Assembly (NCBI RefSeq): GCF_004217145.1
Contig: NZ_SHKR01000011.1
Span: 62,001-126,000, forward strand
Direction of reading: 5' to 3'
DNA from: Kribbella rubisoli
Lineage (GTDB): Bacteria > Actinomycetota > Actinomycetes > Propionibacteriales > Kribbellaceae
DNA: 64,000 nucleotides
Position numbers and translations under genes: made by a program. The notes beneath the pieces were generated by a model. It ran no database searches. It was not told the DNA's origin and saw nothing but the letters and a program-made list of their open reading frames with translations. Position 1 is the first letter of the stretch, and every line of letters starts with the position of its first letter. Shown one piece after another: positions 8,120 to 16,737 of this stretch.

Positions 8120-9148
8120 CTACTTTCCTCCCAGAGGAACCAGGGTCAGCCGGACGTCGTCGCCGAGGCGGCTGACGTCCGCTAGCTTGAACCGCCGAAG
8201 GTGGTCGATCGATTCCGCGCCGAGATCGCCGACCGCGGCGAACCCGGAACCGAGTACGGCCGGAGCGACGTACGCGATGAGCTGGTCGACCAGACCGGCG
8301 CGTACGAATGCGGCGGCCAGCGTCGGGCCGCCCTCGAGCCACAGGTGCCGGATTTGCCGGTCGTCCAGCTGCCGCAGCACCTCGGCGGGATCATGGGTCG
8401 GCAGCAGCAACGTCTCCGCGCGATCGTTGCGGACCCGCGCGGTCGTCGGGATCTCCCGGTCGCCGACGACGACCCGCAGCGGCTGCCGCTCCGCCGGTAC
8501 GTCGTTCTCGTCGCGAACCGTCAGTTCGGGGTCGTCGTCCAGCACGGTCTGGGTGCCGACGGCAATCGCGTCGCACTCCGCTCGATGCCGGTGTACGTCG
8601 GCGCGCGCGATCGGGCCGGTGATCCACTTGCTCGTCCCGTCCGGGGCCGCGGAGCGTCCGTCGAGCGTGGTCGCGAACTTCCACGTGACGAACGGGCGAC
8701 CCATCCGGACGCTGTGCAGCCAGACGTAGTTGACCGCCTCGGCCTCGTCCCGCAGTACGCCCTCGACGACCTCGATGTTCTTGTTGGCCAGCTTCTCGGC
8801 GCCGCCGGCCGCAGTCCGATTCGGGTCCGGTACGGCGTACACGACGCGCGCGATCCCAGCCTCGATCAGGGCGTCGGCGCACGGGCCGGTCCGGCCGGTG
8901 TGGTTGCAGGGCTCGAGCGTGACGTACGCCGTACCGCCACGGGCCCGCTCTCCGGCCATCCGGAGCGCCTCGACCTCGGCATGCGGGCCACCGGCAACGG
9001 CGTGGAAGCCCTCACCGACGGGATGCCCGTCGGGGCCGGTGACGACACAACCGACCACCGGGTTCGGATGGGTGCTGCCGATACCTTTCGCGGCCAGTTC
9101 GACCGCACGCCGCATCCATGCGACATCCATCGGCGAAGTGTTGCTCAC
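8120..9148 (-). CDS. ribD: Bifunctional riboflavin deaminase/reductase
   Basis: The 342-residue enzyme deaminates and then reduces the pyrimidine made by GTP cyclohydrolase II. The N-terminal zinc deaminase domain (to about 150) has GGPHAEVEAL and LEPCNHTGRTGPCADAL. The C-terminal reductase has FVTWKFATTLDGRSAAPDGTSKWITG and EGGPTLAAAFV. I chose the GTG at 9146-9148, preceded by GAGGGA, giving MSNTSPMDVAWM; the ATG at 9128-9130 is an alternative. A still longer frame runs into the riboswitch and is not coding. First gene of the operon. Confidence 0.95.
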   Translation of the reverse strand: MSNTSPMDVAWMRRAVELAAKGIGSTHPNPVVGCVVTGPDGHPVGEGFHAVAGGPHAEVEALRMAGERARGGTAYVTLEPCNHTGRTGPCADALIEAGIARVVYAVPDPNRTAAGGAEKLANKNIEVVEGVLRDEAEAVNYVWLHSVRMGRPFVTWKFATTLDGRSAAPDGTSKWITGPIARADVHRHRAECDAIAVGTQTVLDDDPELTVRDENDVPAERQPLRVVVGDREIPTTARVRNDRAETLLLPTHDPAEVLRQLDDRQIRHLWLEGGPTLAAAFVRAGLVDQLIAYVAPAVLGSGFAAVGDLGAESIDHLRRFKLADVSRLGDDVRLTLVPLGGK

Positions 9149-9288
9149 TGCTCTTCGGTCCCTCGTCGTCACGGACGCACTACCGGGGTCTCGTGACGAC
9201 CGGCGACCACGCTCCGCCACCCGGGCTTCGCCGTACGCCGCCAACTCGCGCACGCCCCGACCGGACGTCAGAGCACACCCGCCGACCG

Positions 9289-9416
9289 CGTGCGCCTCCC
9301 ATCCGGACTTTCACCGTCGGTCCCGGAATTCCACCAGGTCAACCGGCCGCCGAACTGCAGCAGCCGGGTCGCGGACTGTCACCGCCGGCTCGGAATTACA
9401 CCGACCCCGGAGCACG
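9289..9416 (-). promoter_or_regulatory. FMN riboswitch (RFN element) controlling the riboflavin operon
   Basis: Read on the minus strand, the sequence starts CGTGCTCCGGGGTCGG, continues with GTAATTCCGAGCCGGCGGT and ACAGTCCGCGACCC, then GGTGGAATTCCGGGACCG and GGTGAAAGTCCGGATGGGAG, closing with GCGCACG. These are the conserved FMN aptamer blocks in the right order, and the ends pair as P1 (CGTGC with GCACG). Some 140 nt separate it from ribD and would form the expression platform. High FMN should lower expression of ribD-E-M-BA-H. The 328-bp gap between ribD and the MFS gene (9149-9476) holds only this element. Confidence 0.96.
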
Positions 9417-9476
9417 CGAGTGGGTTCACTCGTGGTTCAAGTATGCCCCTCCCCGCAACCGGCACCACGACCCAGG

Positions 9477-10754
9477 TCACATCGTGGTCCGTTCCAGCTC
9501 CTGATGCCGGCTCGGCGCGATCCGCCGGGTGAGGGCAAGGGCGCCGGCTGCCACGGCGCACGCCACCGCGACGGAGAGGACGAGCGGCCGGTACCCGAAC
9601 GCGTCGGCCAGCCCGGCGCCGCCGAGCGGTCCGAGCGCCTTCGCGATCGAGGTCGGCGTACCCAGCATCCCGGCGATCGTGCCGAACCCGGCCGCGCCGT
9701 ACCGGTCGAGCAGGATCGCCGGCGTCGCGACCGACGACACCCCGAACCCGAGCCCGAACAGCACCAGACAACCGACCGCCCCCGCGACGTGACGCCCGAC
9801 GACCGGCAGCAGAGCGATCGCGACTGCCTGGACGGACAGGATCAGCGCGGTGATCGTCGCCATCGGCAACCACCGCGAAGACACGCTGGTCACCAGGCGG
9901 CCGGTCACCGAAAGCAGGCCTAGCAGACCCGCCAGGCTGGCCGCGCGCGCCGGCGGGTGCCCGAGGCTGATCAGGTAAAGCACCAGGTGCACCGAGATCA
10001 CCGCCAACGCGGCACTGTGCACAACGAACGCTCCCGCAAGCACCCAAAACCCAGGATCCCGAAGCACCCGGCCGGGCGACCCGGCCAGCCTCGCACCGCG
10101 GTGTGCCCCGGGCTCCGCACTGTCGCCTCGCCCGTCGGAGGCGCGGTCAACTGGGCGTGGTGGGCCGGGGTGGACGGCGAGGAGGTGGAGCGGGAACGTG
10201 ATCACGGCGAGGGTGCCGGCCAGGATCATCAGCGCGTTACGCCAGCCGTGAGCGTGGGCGAGGTAGCCAGTCAGCGGCAGGAAGATCGAACTGGCCAATC
10301 CACCGACCAGCGTGATCGTCAGGATCGAGTTGGTCCGCTTGGCGGGTGCGGCGACGGCGACCACGACGGCGAACGCGGGTGGGTAGAGGACCATCGCGCA
10401 AGCAACGCCGATCACCGCGAATACGGCGTACAGCTGGACGACGTTCTGCACCTGCGACCAACCGAACACGGCGACCGCGGCCAGGACCGAGCCGCTGGCC
10501 ATCAGCCCGCGCCCACCCCGCAGATCCAGCCGGCGACCGACCGGGATCGACATCAGAGCGCTGACCAGTACTGCGGTGGTCGATGCGCCGACCGCCGTGG
10601 TGGTGGAGATGGACAGGTCGGCGGTCATCGGTCCGAGCAACGCGCTGAACGCGTAGCTGAGCACGCCGTACCCGACGGTCGTGGTGATCGCGAGCGCGGC
10701 CACCATGAGCCGCAACCGGTCATTCTTCGCCCCAGCGACCACAGTCGAACTCAT
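9477..10754 (-). CDS. MFS transporter
   Basis: The 425-residue protein shows 12 predicted membrane helices, with a central loop around residues 190-225 and the MFS loop 2-3 signature GRRLDLRGGRGLM near residue 75. No substrate-specific motif is recognisable; the overall form resembles proton-coupled permeases of the monocarboxylate or exporter type. The ATG at 10752-10754 has no clear Shine-Dalgarno. It ends 60 bp upstream of the riboflavin riboswitch, but there is no sign that it belongs to that operon. The long plus-strand frames opposite it are GC shadows. Confidence 0.85.
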   Translation of the reverse strand: MSSTVVAGAKNDRLRLMVAALAITTTVGYGVLSYAFSALLGPMTADLSISTTTAVGASTTAVLVSALMSIPVGRRLDLRGGRGLMASGSVLAAVAVFGWSQVQNVVQLYAVFAVIGVACAMVLYPPAFAVVVAVAAPAKRTNSILTITLVGGLASSIFLPLTGYLAHAHGWRNALMILAGTLAVITFPLHLLAVHPGPPRPVDRASDGRGDSAEPGAHRGARLAGSPGRVLRDPGFWVLAGAFVVHSAALAVISVHLVLYLISLGHPPARAASLAGLLGLLSVTGRLVTSVSSRWLPMATITALILSVQAVAIALLPVVGRHVAGAVGCLVLFGLGFGVSSVATPAILLDRYGAAGFGTIAGMLGTPTSIAKALGPLGGAGLADAFGYRPLVLSVAVACAVAAGALALTRRIAPSRHQELERTTM

Positions 10755-10802
10755 TGCCGTCAGTATTTCACGGCCGACACCACCCGTCGGGTTAGTTTCC
10801 TC

Positions 10803-12017
10803 TCAGCGAACCAGCAACCAGACCGCACTCCCCAACAACCCCACCGCCCCCACAAAACACCCAACCGCAACCACCCACAGCACCCGCGCCCGCCCAGCCC
10901 CACGAGCCGCCGCACCCGCGCCCACCCGCGCCGACGCGCCAGCAGCTACAACGTGTGCGGGCACAGTCGGAGGCGTCGCGACAGCTGCGGGTTGGGGTGT
11001 GGATGCTTCGCCGGCGGCGGGTGGCCACAGGCGCGGTCGGTCGGCGGCGGTTTCAGGGGTTGGGGCGGCGCCACGCGTGGCTGCTTGCGCGGATCCGGCG
11101 TTCGGGGTGCTGGGTGTTGGTGGGGGTTGGTGGGCGCGTGGGCCGGTGGGGGTCCAGGTCGGGGGGAGGGGTGGGAGTTGGTCGAAGACCTCGGGGGCGT
11201 CGGGGTCTTGGGTCCATGGCTCGGTTCCTGGGGGTGGTACGGCGCCGGTTGCGGCCAGCAGGCGGCCGGCGGTGGCGGCGGAGTCGGGGCGGTCGGAGGG
11301 GTTCTTTGACGTTAGGTGGTGAATGAACTCGGCCAGGAGTCCGTCGACGGCTGGGAGTTTGCCTTCTGTGCCGGGGCGCTCGCCGGTGAGGAGTTCGGCT
11401 GTTACAGCGCCGACGGCGTACAGGTCCTGGCGCGGGTCGGGGTCTGCGCCGGCCAGCTGCTCGGGAGCTAGGTAACCGGGTGTGCCGAGGATCGTGCTGT
11501 GGCGGGTCATGCGGGGTTCGTCGAGGAGGCCGGCGACGCCGAAGTCGGACAGGCGCAGATGCGGGAGCCCGGTGCCAGTCGCGTCGAGCAGCAGGTTGGC
11601 CGGCTTCACGTCCCGATGTACGACGCGCGCCGCGTGCACAGCGGATAGCCCGTGCAACAACTGATCCACCAGCACAGCGACGTACGACTCGGGCAACGGA
11701 CCGTGATCGCCGAGCAGCGTCGCGACCGATCCGCCGCGAACCAGCTCCATCGCGAACACGACCTTGTCGTCGTCCGCGGCCCAGCCGTGCGGCGCAACCA
11801 CATGTGGGTGCTCGATCCGCAGCGACTGCTCCCGCACGAATCTCAGCAGCGTCGCCGCATCATGCTGGCCCAGCACCTTCGCCGCCACGTACGCGGACCG
11901 CCGCAGGTCCCACGCCCGCCAGACCGAACCCATGCCTCCGGTCCCGACGAGGTCGATCAGCTGATACCGCCCGGCAAACGCCTCCACCCGCCAGAACCTA
12001 CCGTCCCAACCGCCCAC
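10803..12017 (-). CDS. Membrane-anchored Ser/Thr protein kinase (PknB/Hanks type)
   Basis: The 404-residue protein has a kinase domain at about 17-265 with all key residues: GTGGMGSV P-loop, Lys47 in AAKVL, HRDVKPANLLL catalytic loop, DFG, GTPGYLAPEQ and DLYAVG. A Pro/Thr-rich linker (about 265-365) leads to one membrane helix (VLWVVAVGCFVGAVGLL) that ends only a few residues from the C-terminus, so there is no extracellular sensor. It lies 57 bp downstream of the secreted VWA gene on the same strand and may be cotranscribed. The GTG start at 12015-12017 is preceded by a G-run. The target is unknown. Confidence 0.92.
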   Translation of the reverse strand: MGGWDGRFWRVEAFAGRYQLIDLVGTGGMGSVWRAWDLRRSAYVAAKVLGQHDAATLLRFVREQSLRIEHPHVVAPHGWAADDDKVVFAMELVRGGSVATLLGDHGPLPESYVAVLVDQLLHGLSAVHAARVVHRDVKPANLLLDATGTGLPHLRLSDFGVAGLLDEPRMTRHSTILGTPGYLAPEQLAGADPDPRQDLYAVGAVTAELLTGERPGTEGKLPAVDGLLAEFIHHLTSKNPSDRPDSAATAGRLLAATGAVPPPGTEPWTQDPDAPEVFDQLPPLPPTWTPTGPRAHQPPPTPSTPNAGSAQAATRGAAPTPETAADRPRLWPPAAGEASTPQPAAVATPPTVPAHVVAAGASARVGAGAAARGAGRARVLWVVAVGCFVGAVGLLGSAVWLLVR

Positions 12018-12074
12018 CCCCCGAAGGACACCGTCCGGACCACCAAGCGGTGATCCGGACGAGTGCGCACCGGG

Positions 12075-14171
12075 TTAACGGTGCGGCGGCTGCTGCGGCG
12101 GCTGACCGCCCTGGTTCGGGTACGGCGGCTGGCCACCCTGGTTCGGATACTGCTGAGGGCTCCCCTGGTTGGGGTACTGCGGCGGGTACTGGTGCTGCCC
12201 GTGCTGCCAGTTCCCAGCTGCGGGCGCGGGGCTCGGCTTCGCGCGAAGGCGGAGTACCGCGAACACTCCGACCAGCAGGAGAGCCAGCCCGCCGCCACCC
12301 AGTCCGGCGACCAGGACGACAGGAGTGCCGTCGTCCGAATCCGAGCTGCCCTGCACCGGGCCACCAGCCTCAGTCTTGTCGCCACCCTTGTCGCCGGCGG
12401 GCGTCTCCGAGGGCTCCGCAGTCGGCGTCGGCGTGATCGAGTCGCCTGACACCGGAGTCGCGCCGTCGACGTACGTCGGCTTGCCGGTGCCGGCAGTCCC
12501 CTGCAGACCGACGGTCAGCGTCAGCGGGATCGCGAACGCCTTGTCGTCGTCCTTCCGGGTCAGTGACACGGCGATGTAGTACTCCCCAGGCGTGGACGTG
12601 CCGGTGTCCTGGTTGTTGGCGCCGTTCCGGTTCAGGTACCGGATCTCTTTGCTTGTCACGGCCTTGACCAGCCCGCGCTTGGTGAGAACCGCCTTCGTAT
12701 ACGAGCCCCCTGGCACCTTCTTCGCGAAGACCGCGTAGACGTCCTCACCGATCGGTGAGATCAGCGCGGTGTCCAGGTACCGGATCCCGTCGATCGCCTC
12801 GGCGGTGGCGCCGGCCATCTCCGGCACGGTGATCTGCGCCTGGATGCGCTGACCCCAGTCGGCCTTGACCTTGTAGAGCTGCAACTCCCCCGGCATCAGG
12901 GTCGTCTTGTAGCTGCCGGGCTGCAGCAGCGGCGCGTCCGGGAAGCTGGAACCGGGAACGATCTCCCGCGGGGTCGAGCCGGCCATCGGAACCCAGACCG
13001 GGTCGCCGGCCGCCGCCGGGAGGCTGGTGGTCTCGTCCACCGGCGGCTCCTCGTCGATCCGCAACTCGTAGGGCACGCCCTTCAGCTCCCGGAAGTCCTT
13101 GCCCGGGTTCACGGTCAGGACCAGCTGGTCGGACTCGGCGCACTCGTCGTTCTTCTTCTCGTACTTCGACCAGCTCGCGGCCGTCCCGGTCGCCAGACCC
13201 TGGTCACCGTCGAACGCTCTCGGATAGCTCCAGCCGCACTGCTCACCGGTGAGCGTGTTGAGCCTCACCTCGGTCTGGATGACGAAGCTGCCGCCCGACG
13301 GACGCCGGAAGCTCACTCCGGCCCGCAGCGTCGAACCCGTCATGGTCCGCTTGATCAGGTAGTGCTTCGAGGTGGTGTCCGCCCCGAACGTGTCGGAATA
13401 GTGGCCCGGGGCAAGCGCCGGCGCCCCCTCCTGCTGCGCGGCGCCATGGACCGGCGTGCCGGAGATGCGGAACGGGCGGAACGCTCGTGTGGACAGGCGG
13501 TCCAGGCCGGCCTCGAGGTCGATCGTCGAGTCGGCGTCGTAGTAGTCGCCGCGGCCCTCACGAGCCACACATTGCAGCTGGGTGCGCGCCTTCCCCGCGA
13601 CACGGAACCCGACCACGTCGATCTTCAGATCGATGCCCTGCTTGGCGATCGACTGCGCCACCACACAGGGATCGGGCGCGCAGGTGGCTTCACCATCGGA
13701 GACCAGCACGATGGTGCGCTGGCCGACCGGGCCAAGGTCCTTGGCCGCCTGCTGCAGCGCATAGCCGATCGGAGTCTCGCCGTACGGCTTGTACTTCGCG
13801 ATCGCGGCCTGCAGCTGGGGCCGGTTGTTCGTGCCGATCGGGACGGTCAACTGGGTGTCGGTGCAGGCACCGGGCTGGGTGCGCTTGAACACGGTCGCGC
13901 CATACACCCGCAGGCCGACTTCTGCGGCCGTCGGGAGCTTGGTCACCACCTGGGTCAGGGCGGTCCGGGCCGCGGCGATCTTCGTCTGCCCGTCGCCGGC
14001 CGGCTCCTTCATCGAGCCGGACGAGTCGAGCACCAGGACGAGCTTGCCCCCGGACGGCGCCGGGTCGGCCACCGCAGAGCCGGTGGTCAGACCAGCCAGC
14101 ACAGCAGTCAATGTGATGGCGAGGAGCGCCCACACCGCGGGGCGGCGGCGGTGTCCCTGCTGAGTCGTCAT
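12075..14171 (-). CDS. Secreted, membrane-anchored VWA-domain protein
   Basis: The 698-residue protein has a signal peptide (about 1-36), then a von Willebrand A domain with an intact MIDAS: LVLDSSGSM, the Thr in GETPIGYAL and the Asp in LVSDGEATC. A long beta-rich extracytoplasmic region follows, then one membrane helix near 620-645 (VVLVAGLGGGGLALLLVGVF) and a cytoplasmic tail with repeated YPNQGG units. The ATG at 14169-14171 has GGAGGA upstream. It precedes a membrane kinase and faces an HTH regulator. The metal-dependent adhesion site suggests protein binding at the cell surface; the partner is unknown. Confidence 0.88.
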   Translation of the reverse strand: MTTQQGHRRRPAVWALLAITLTAVLAGLTTGSAVADPAPSGGKLVLVLDSSGSMKEPAGDGQTKIAAARTALTQVVTKLPTAAEVGLRVYGATVFKRTQPGACTDTQLTVPIGTNNRPQLQAAIAKYKPYGETPIGYALQQAAKDLGPVGQRTIVLVSDGEATCAPDPCVVAQSIAKQGIDLKIDVVGFRVAGKARTQLQCVAREGRGDYYDADSTIDLEAGLDRLSTRAFRPFRISGTPVHGAAQQEGAPALAPGHYSDTFGADTTSKHYLIKRTMTGSTLRAGVSFRRPSGGSFVIQTEVRLNTLTGEQCGWSYPRAFDGDQGLATGTAASWSKYEKKNDECAESDQLVLTVNPGKDFRELKGVPYELRIDEEPPVDETTSLPAAAGDPVWVPMAGSTPREIVPGSSFPDAPLLQPGSYKTTLMPGELQLYKVKADWGQRIQAQITVPEMAGATAEAIDGIRYLDTALISPIGEDVYAVFAKKVPGGSYTKAVLTKRGLVKAVTSKEIRYLNRNGANNQDTGTSTPGEYYIAVSLTRKDDDKAFAIPLTLTVGLQGTAGTGKPTYVDGATPVSGDSITPTPTAEPSETPAGDKGGDKTEAGGPVQGSSDSDDGTPVVLVAGLGGGGLALLLVGVFAVLRLRAKPSPAPAAGNWQHGQHQYPPQYPNQGSPQQYPNQGGQPPYPNQGGQPPQQPPHR

Positions 14172-14211
14172 CGTTTCCTCCAGTGAGATTCGCTGCCGCA
14201 AAGATTCGCAG

Positions 14212-14287
14212 TTTGCGATTGCAAATGTCAAGCCCGTTCTGACTGGAAATCCGCGTTCGCAAGTGCGAAGATGTTTGCAATCGCGAT
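14212..14287. promoter_or_regulatory. Three related operator-like dyads between the VWA and HTH genes
   Basis: Three 14-nt sites resemble one another: TTTGCGATTGCAAA (14212-14225), TTCGCAAGTGCGAA (14256-14269) and TTTGCAATCGCGAT (14274-14287). The first two are inverted repeats and all fit a loose TTYGCRANYGCRAA pattern. They lie in the 142-bp gap between divergent genes, the last two just upstream of the HTH gene. The likely binder is the HTH protein at 14314, which would control itself and the VWA-kinase unit. Confidence 0.55.
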
Positions 14288-14313
14288 GCGATGGCCGGCA
14301 GAAGGGCAGACCG

Positions 14314-14973
14314 ATGGACCAGACAGCACTCAACCTCCAGCAGCAGATCGAGCTGTACGGCGAGCCGCTCGGAGAGACTGTACGGCGCGTTGTGGGTCCG
14401 CTCGGGCTGACCCAAGGCGGCCTCGCGCAGGTGATCGGACTGTCGGCGCCGATGCTGTCCCAATTGGTGAGCGCCCAGCGGGTCAAGATCGGCAATCCGA
14501 CGGTGATGGCACGGCTGCGCGCCGCGTCGGAGCTCGCCGACCTGGTGATCACCCATGAGATCCAGGAGTTCGACATTCCAGATGCCGTCGACCGGATCCG
14601 GGCGACGAACGGCGCGCTCACCACCTCCGGGCCGACCACCCACTTGCCGGCCCAGGGTGGCCCACCGCCGTACGCGACACCGCCAGAGCTCGGAGCTCAG
14701 CCGTCAGGTGTCAGCGGGGCGAATGTTGCATCCGGCATGCAATCTGCCTGGCCCACCGCGGCCGCAACGCCACCCAACGAGGGCGCCGTCCCGGCCCGCA
14801 CCATCGTGAGAGCGATCCAGGATCTGCTGCGCGAGGTCGCGTCGACCGACGAGCTCCAACGAGCTGCCGTCACCATCAGAACAGAGTCACCGGCACTGGC
14901 CGAGTTACTCCTGGCCTACGGCACCGGCAGGACCGCGGACGCCATGGCCCACTATGAGCAACATCACGGCTGA
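14314..14973 (+). CDS. XRE-like helix-turn-helix DNA-binding protein
   Basis: The 219-residue protein has an N-terminal HTH (about 25-75): GLTQGGLAQVIGLSAPMLSQLVSAQRVKIGN, in which VIGLSAPMLSQLVS is the probable turn and recognition helix. A low-complexity Pro/Ala/Gly stretch (about 95-155) connects to a short helical C-terminal domain that could oligomerise. The ATG at 14314 is preceded by AAGGGC; a frame start 17 codons upstream lies inside the operator region and is unlikely. It probably binds the three dyads in its own promoter. The family beyond XRE-like HTH is not recognised. Confidence 0.8.
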   Translation: MDQTALNLQQQIELYGEPLGETVRRVVGPLGLTQGGLAQVIGLSAPMLSQLVSAQRVKIGNPTVMARLRAASELADLVITHEIQEFDIPDAVDRIRATNGALTTSGPTTHLPAQGGPPPYATPPELGAQPSGVSGANVASGMQSAWPTAAATPPNEGAVPARTIVRAIQDLLREVASTDELQRAAVTIRTESPALAELLLAYGTGRTADAMAHYEQHHG

Positions 14974-14985
14974 GCAGCTAAGGCA

Positions 14986-15007
14986 CGGCTCTATGTAGCA
15001 CGAGCCG
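14986..15007 (+). terminator. Weak hairpin after the HTH gene
   Basis: CGGCTC (14986-14991) pairs with GAGCCG (15002-15007) across a 10-nt loop, 13 nt after the stop codon. The stem is short and has no U-tract, so this is a tentative terminator. Confidence 0.3.
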
Positions 15008-15127
15008 AGTAGACATTCGGGCCCGTCTCATCCCTTGTCCGCAAGGAATTCCGCCCCCAGGTCTGGTGTTGGGTTGCCTCGGCGGGGCGGATCGTCCTGC
15101 GTTCGTTGACGTTGTGAGGAGAGGCTT

Positions 15128-15979
15128 GTGCGCGCGTTCGGCGCTTTTCGGCGGGTTGTTGCGGTGGCGGGAGCGGTCACGCTCGCGGTGTCGATGGTTG
15201 CCTGCGGCAGCGATCAGAAGGACGCTGCCTCCGGTCCTGATCTCGGGCTGATGAAGGCGGGCACGTTGCGGATCGGGACGCTGACCGACGCGCCGCCGAA
15301 CGTGTACGTGAAGGACGGCAAGTTCACCGGGTTCGACAACGACCTGATCACCGCGGTCGCCGCCAAGCTGAACCTGAAGCCGGAGTTCGTCGGCACGGAC
15401 TTCTCCGCGCTGCTCTCGCAGGTGAACGGCGGCCAGTTCGATCTCGGTAGCTCGTCGATCACGGTCACCGAGGCGCGCAAGAAGACGGTTGCCTTTAGCA
15501 ACGGGTACGACTTCGGCTACCTCGGGCTCAACACCACGAAGAACTCGGGTATCACGTCCTTCGACCAGCTCCAGGGCAAGCGGGTGGTCGTGGTCCAGGG
15601 CACCGTCCAGGACGACTACGCGACCGGCAAGAACCTCAACCCGGTCCGCGTGCCGAACTACAACGCCGCGCTCGGCCAGCTGAAGGCCGGTACTGCGGAT
15701 GCGTGGGTCTCCCCCGCCGAGATCGGCGAGAAGATGGCCAAGGAGCAGGGTGGCGGCACGGTGATCCTGGCTGCCAAGGAGCTGAGTGACGCGCCGATGG
15801 CGTTCGCCGTGGCCAAGAGCAACGACAAGCTCCGCGACGCGGTCGACAAGGCGCTCGACGAGGTCATCGCCGACGGCACCTGGACCAAGCTGGTCGAGCA
15901 GTACTACCCCGGTCGCGCCGTGCCGGCGAACTTCAAGCCGGGCAGCGGGTCTGTGAAGTTCACCGCTCCCAAGGCCTGA
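15128..15979 (+). CDS. Amino-acid ABC transporter substrate-binding lipoprotein
   Basis: The 283-residue protein has a lipoprotein signal with a lipobox ending VACGSD (Cys at about residue 26), followed by an SBP_bac_3 fold: LRIGTLTDAPPN, FTGFDNDLITAVAAKLNL, GSSSITVTEARKKTVAFSNGY and RVVVVQGTVQDDYA. This is the polar amino-acid binding family; the ligand cannot be named. It starts at GTG 15128 with GGAGAGG upstream, and is first in a three-gene operon with the permease (2 bp after its stop) and the ATPase. Confidence 0.93.
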   Translation: MRAFGAFRRVVAVAGAVTLAVSMVACGSDQKDAASGPDLGLMKAGTLRIGTLTDAPPNVYVKDGKFTGFDNDLITAVAAKLNLKPEFVGTDFSALLSQVNGGQFDLGSSSITVTEARKKTVAFSNGYDFGYLGLNTTKNSGITSFDQLQGKRVVVVQGTVQDDYATGKNLNPVRVPNYNAALGQLKAGTADAWVSPAEIGEKMAKEQGGGTVILAAKELSDAPMAFAVAKSNDKLRDAVDKALDEVIADGTWTKLVEQYYPGRAVPANFKPGSGSVKFTAPKA

Positions 15980-15981
15980 GC

Positions 15982-16737
15982 ATGGACATCTGGTCCACGC
16001 TGAGTGACACCTTCCTCGACTGGGAGTCGATGAAGGCGGTTCTGCCCGAGATGCTCAAGGTGGGACTGGTCAACACCCTCATCCTGGCGGCCGCCTCGGT
16101 CGTGCTGGGCACAGTGCTCGGCATGATCGTGGCGGTCCTCGCCCTGTCCACCAAGCCGTGGCTGCGCTGGCCGGCGAAGATCTACACCGACATCTTCCGC
16201 GGCCTGCCCGCGATCCTGACGATCCTGCTGATCGGTCAGGGCCTGTCCCCCATCACCCGGCACTGGTGGGGCCCGAACCCGTACCCGCTCGGCATCCTCG
16301 CCCTGTCGCTGATCGCCGCCGCCTACATCGGCGAGATCTTCCGCTCAGGCATCCAGAGCGTGGAGAAGGGCCAGCTCGAGGCCGCCCGCGCACTTGGGTT
16401 CAGCTACACCAGCGGGATGCGGCTGGTCGTCATCCCGCAAGGTGTGCGACGGGTGTTGCCGGCGCTGGTGAACCAGTTCATCGCGCTGGTGAAGGAGTCC
16501 AGCCTGGTCTACTTCCTCGGTCTGCTGGCCAGTCAGCGTGAGCTGTTCCGGATCGGTCAGGACGCTGCCGCGACCAACGGCAACCTGTCACCGCTGCTGC
16601 TCGCGGGCATCTTCTACCTGATCATCACCGTCCCGCTCACGCACTTGGTGAACCACTTCGACAAGCGGCTGCGCGAGGGGCGACCGGCCGAGACCGAAGC
16701 TGTGAAGCTGGAGGAACTCGCGCATGCGAACCATTGA
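15982..16737 (+). CDS. Amino-acid ABC transporter permease (HisM/GlnP type)
   Basis: The 251-residue inner-membrane protein has about five helices and the polar amino-acid permease signature: [16 protein letters not shown] near residue 45, and the EAA loop around [21 protein letters not shown] at 135-155, which docks the ATPase. The segment [19 protein letters not shown] is typical of this family. It forms a channel with a second copy of itself, since no second permease gene is present. It overlaps the ATPase gene by 14 nt, indicating coupled translation. Confidence 0.93.
   Translation: MDIWSTLSDTFLDWESMKAVLPEMLKVGLVNTLILAAASVVLGTVLGMIVAVLALSTKPWLRWPAKIYTDIFRGLPAILTILLIGQGLSPITRHWWGPNPYPLGILALSLIAAAYIGEIFRSGIQSVEKGQLEAARALGFSYTSGMRLVVIPQGVRRVLPALVNQFIALVKESSLVYFLGLLASQRELFRIGQDAAATNGNLSPLLLAGIFYLIITVPLTHLVNHFDKRLREGRPAETEAVKLEELAHANH

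Noticed and set aside
6399..8729. Plus-strand 776-residue frame opposite the rib operon
   Set aside because: No recognisable domain and fully antisense to ribBA, ribM, ribE and ribD.
9957..11309. Plus-strand 450-residue frame opposite the MFS and kinase genes
   Set aside because: Low-complexity His/Arg/Pro/Gly composition typical of a GC shadow; the minus-strand genes have clear domains.
12075..14639. Longer VWA reading frame starting at 14639
   Set aside because: The extra N-terminus overlaps the divergent HTH gene and operators; a signal peptide and ribosome-binding site mark the start at 14171.
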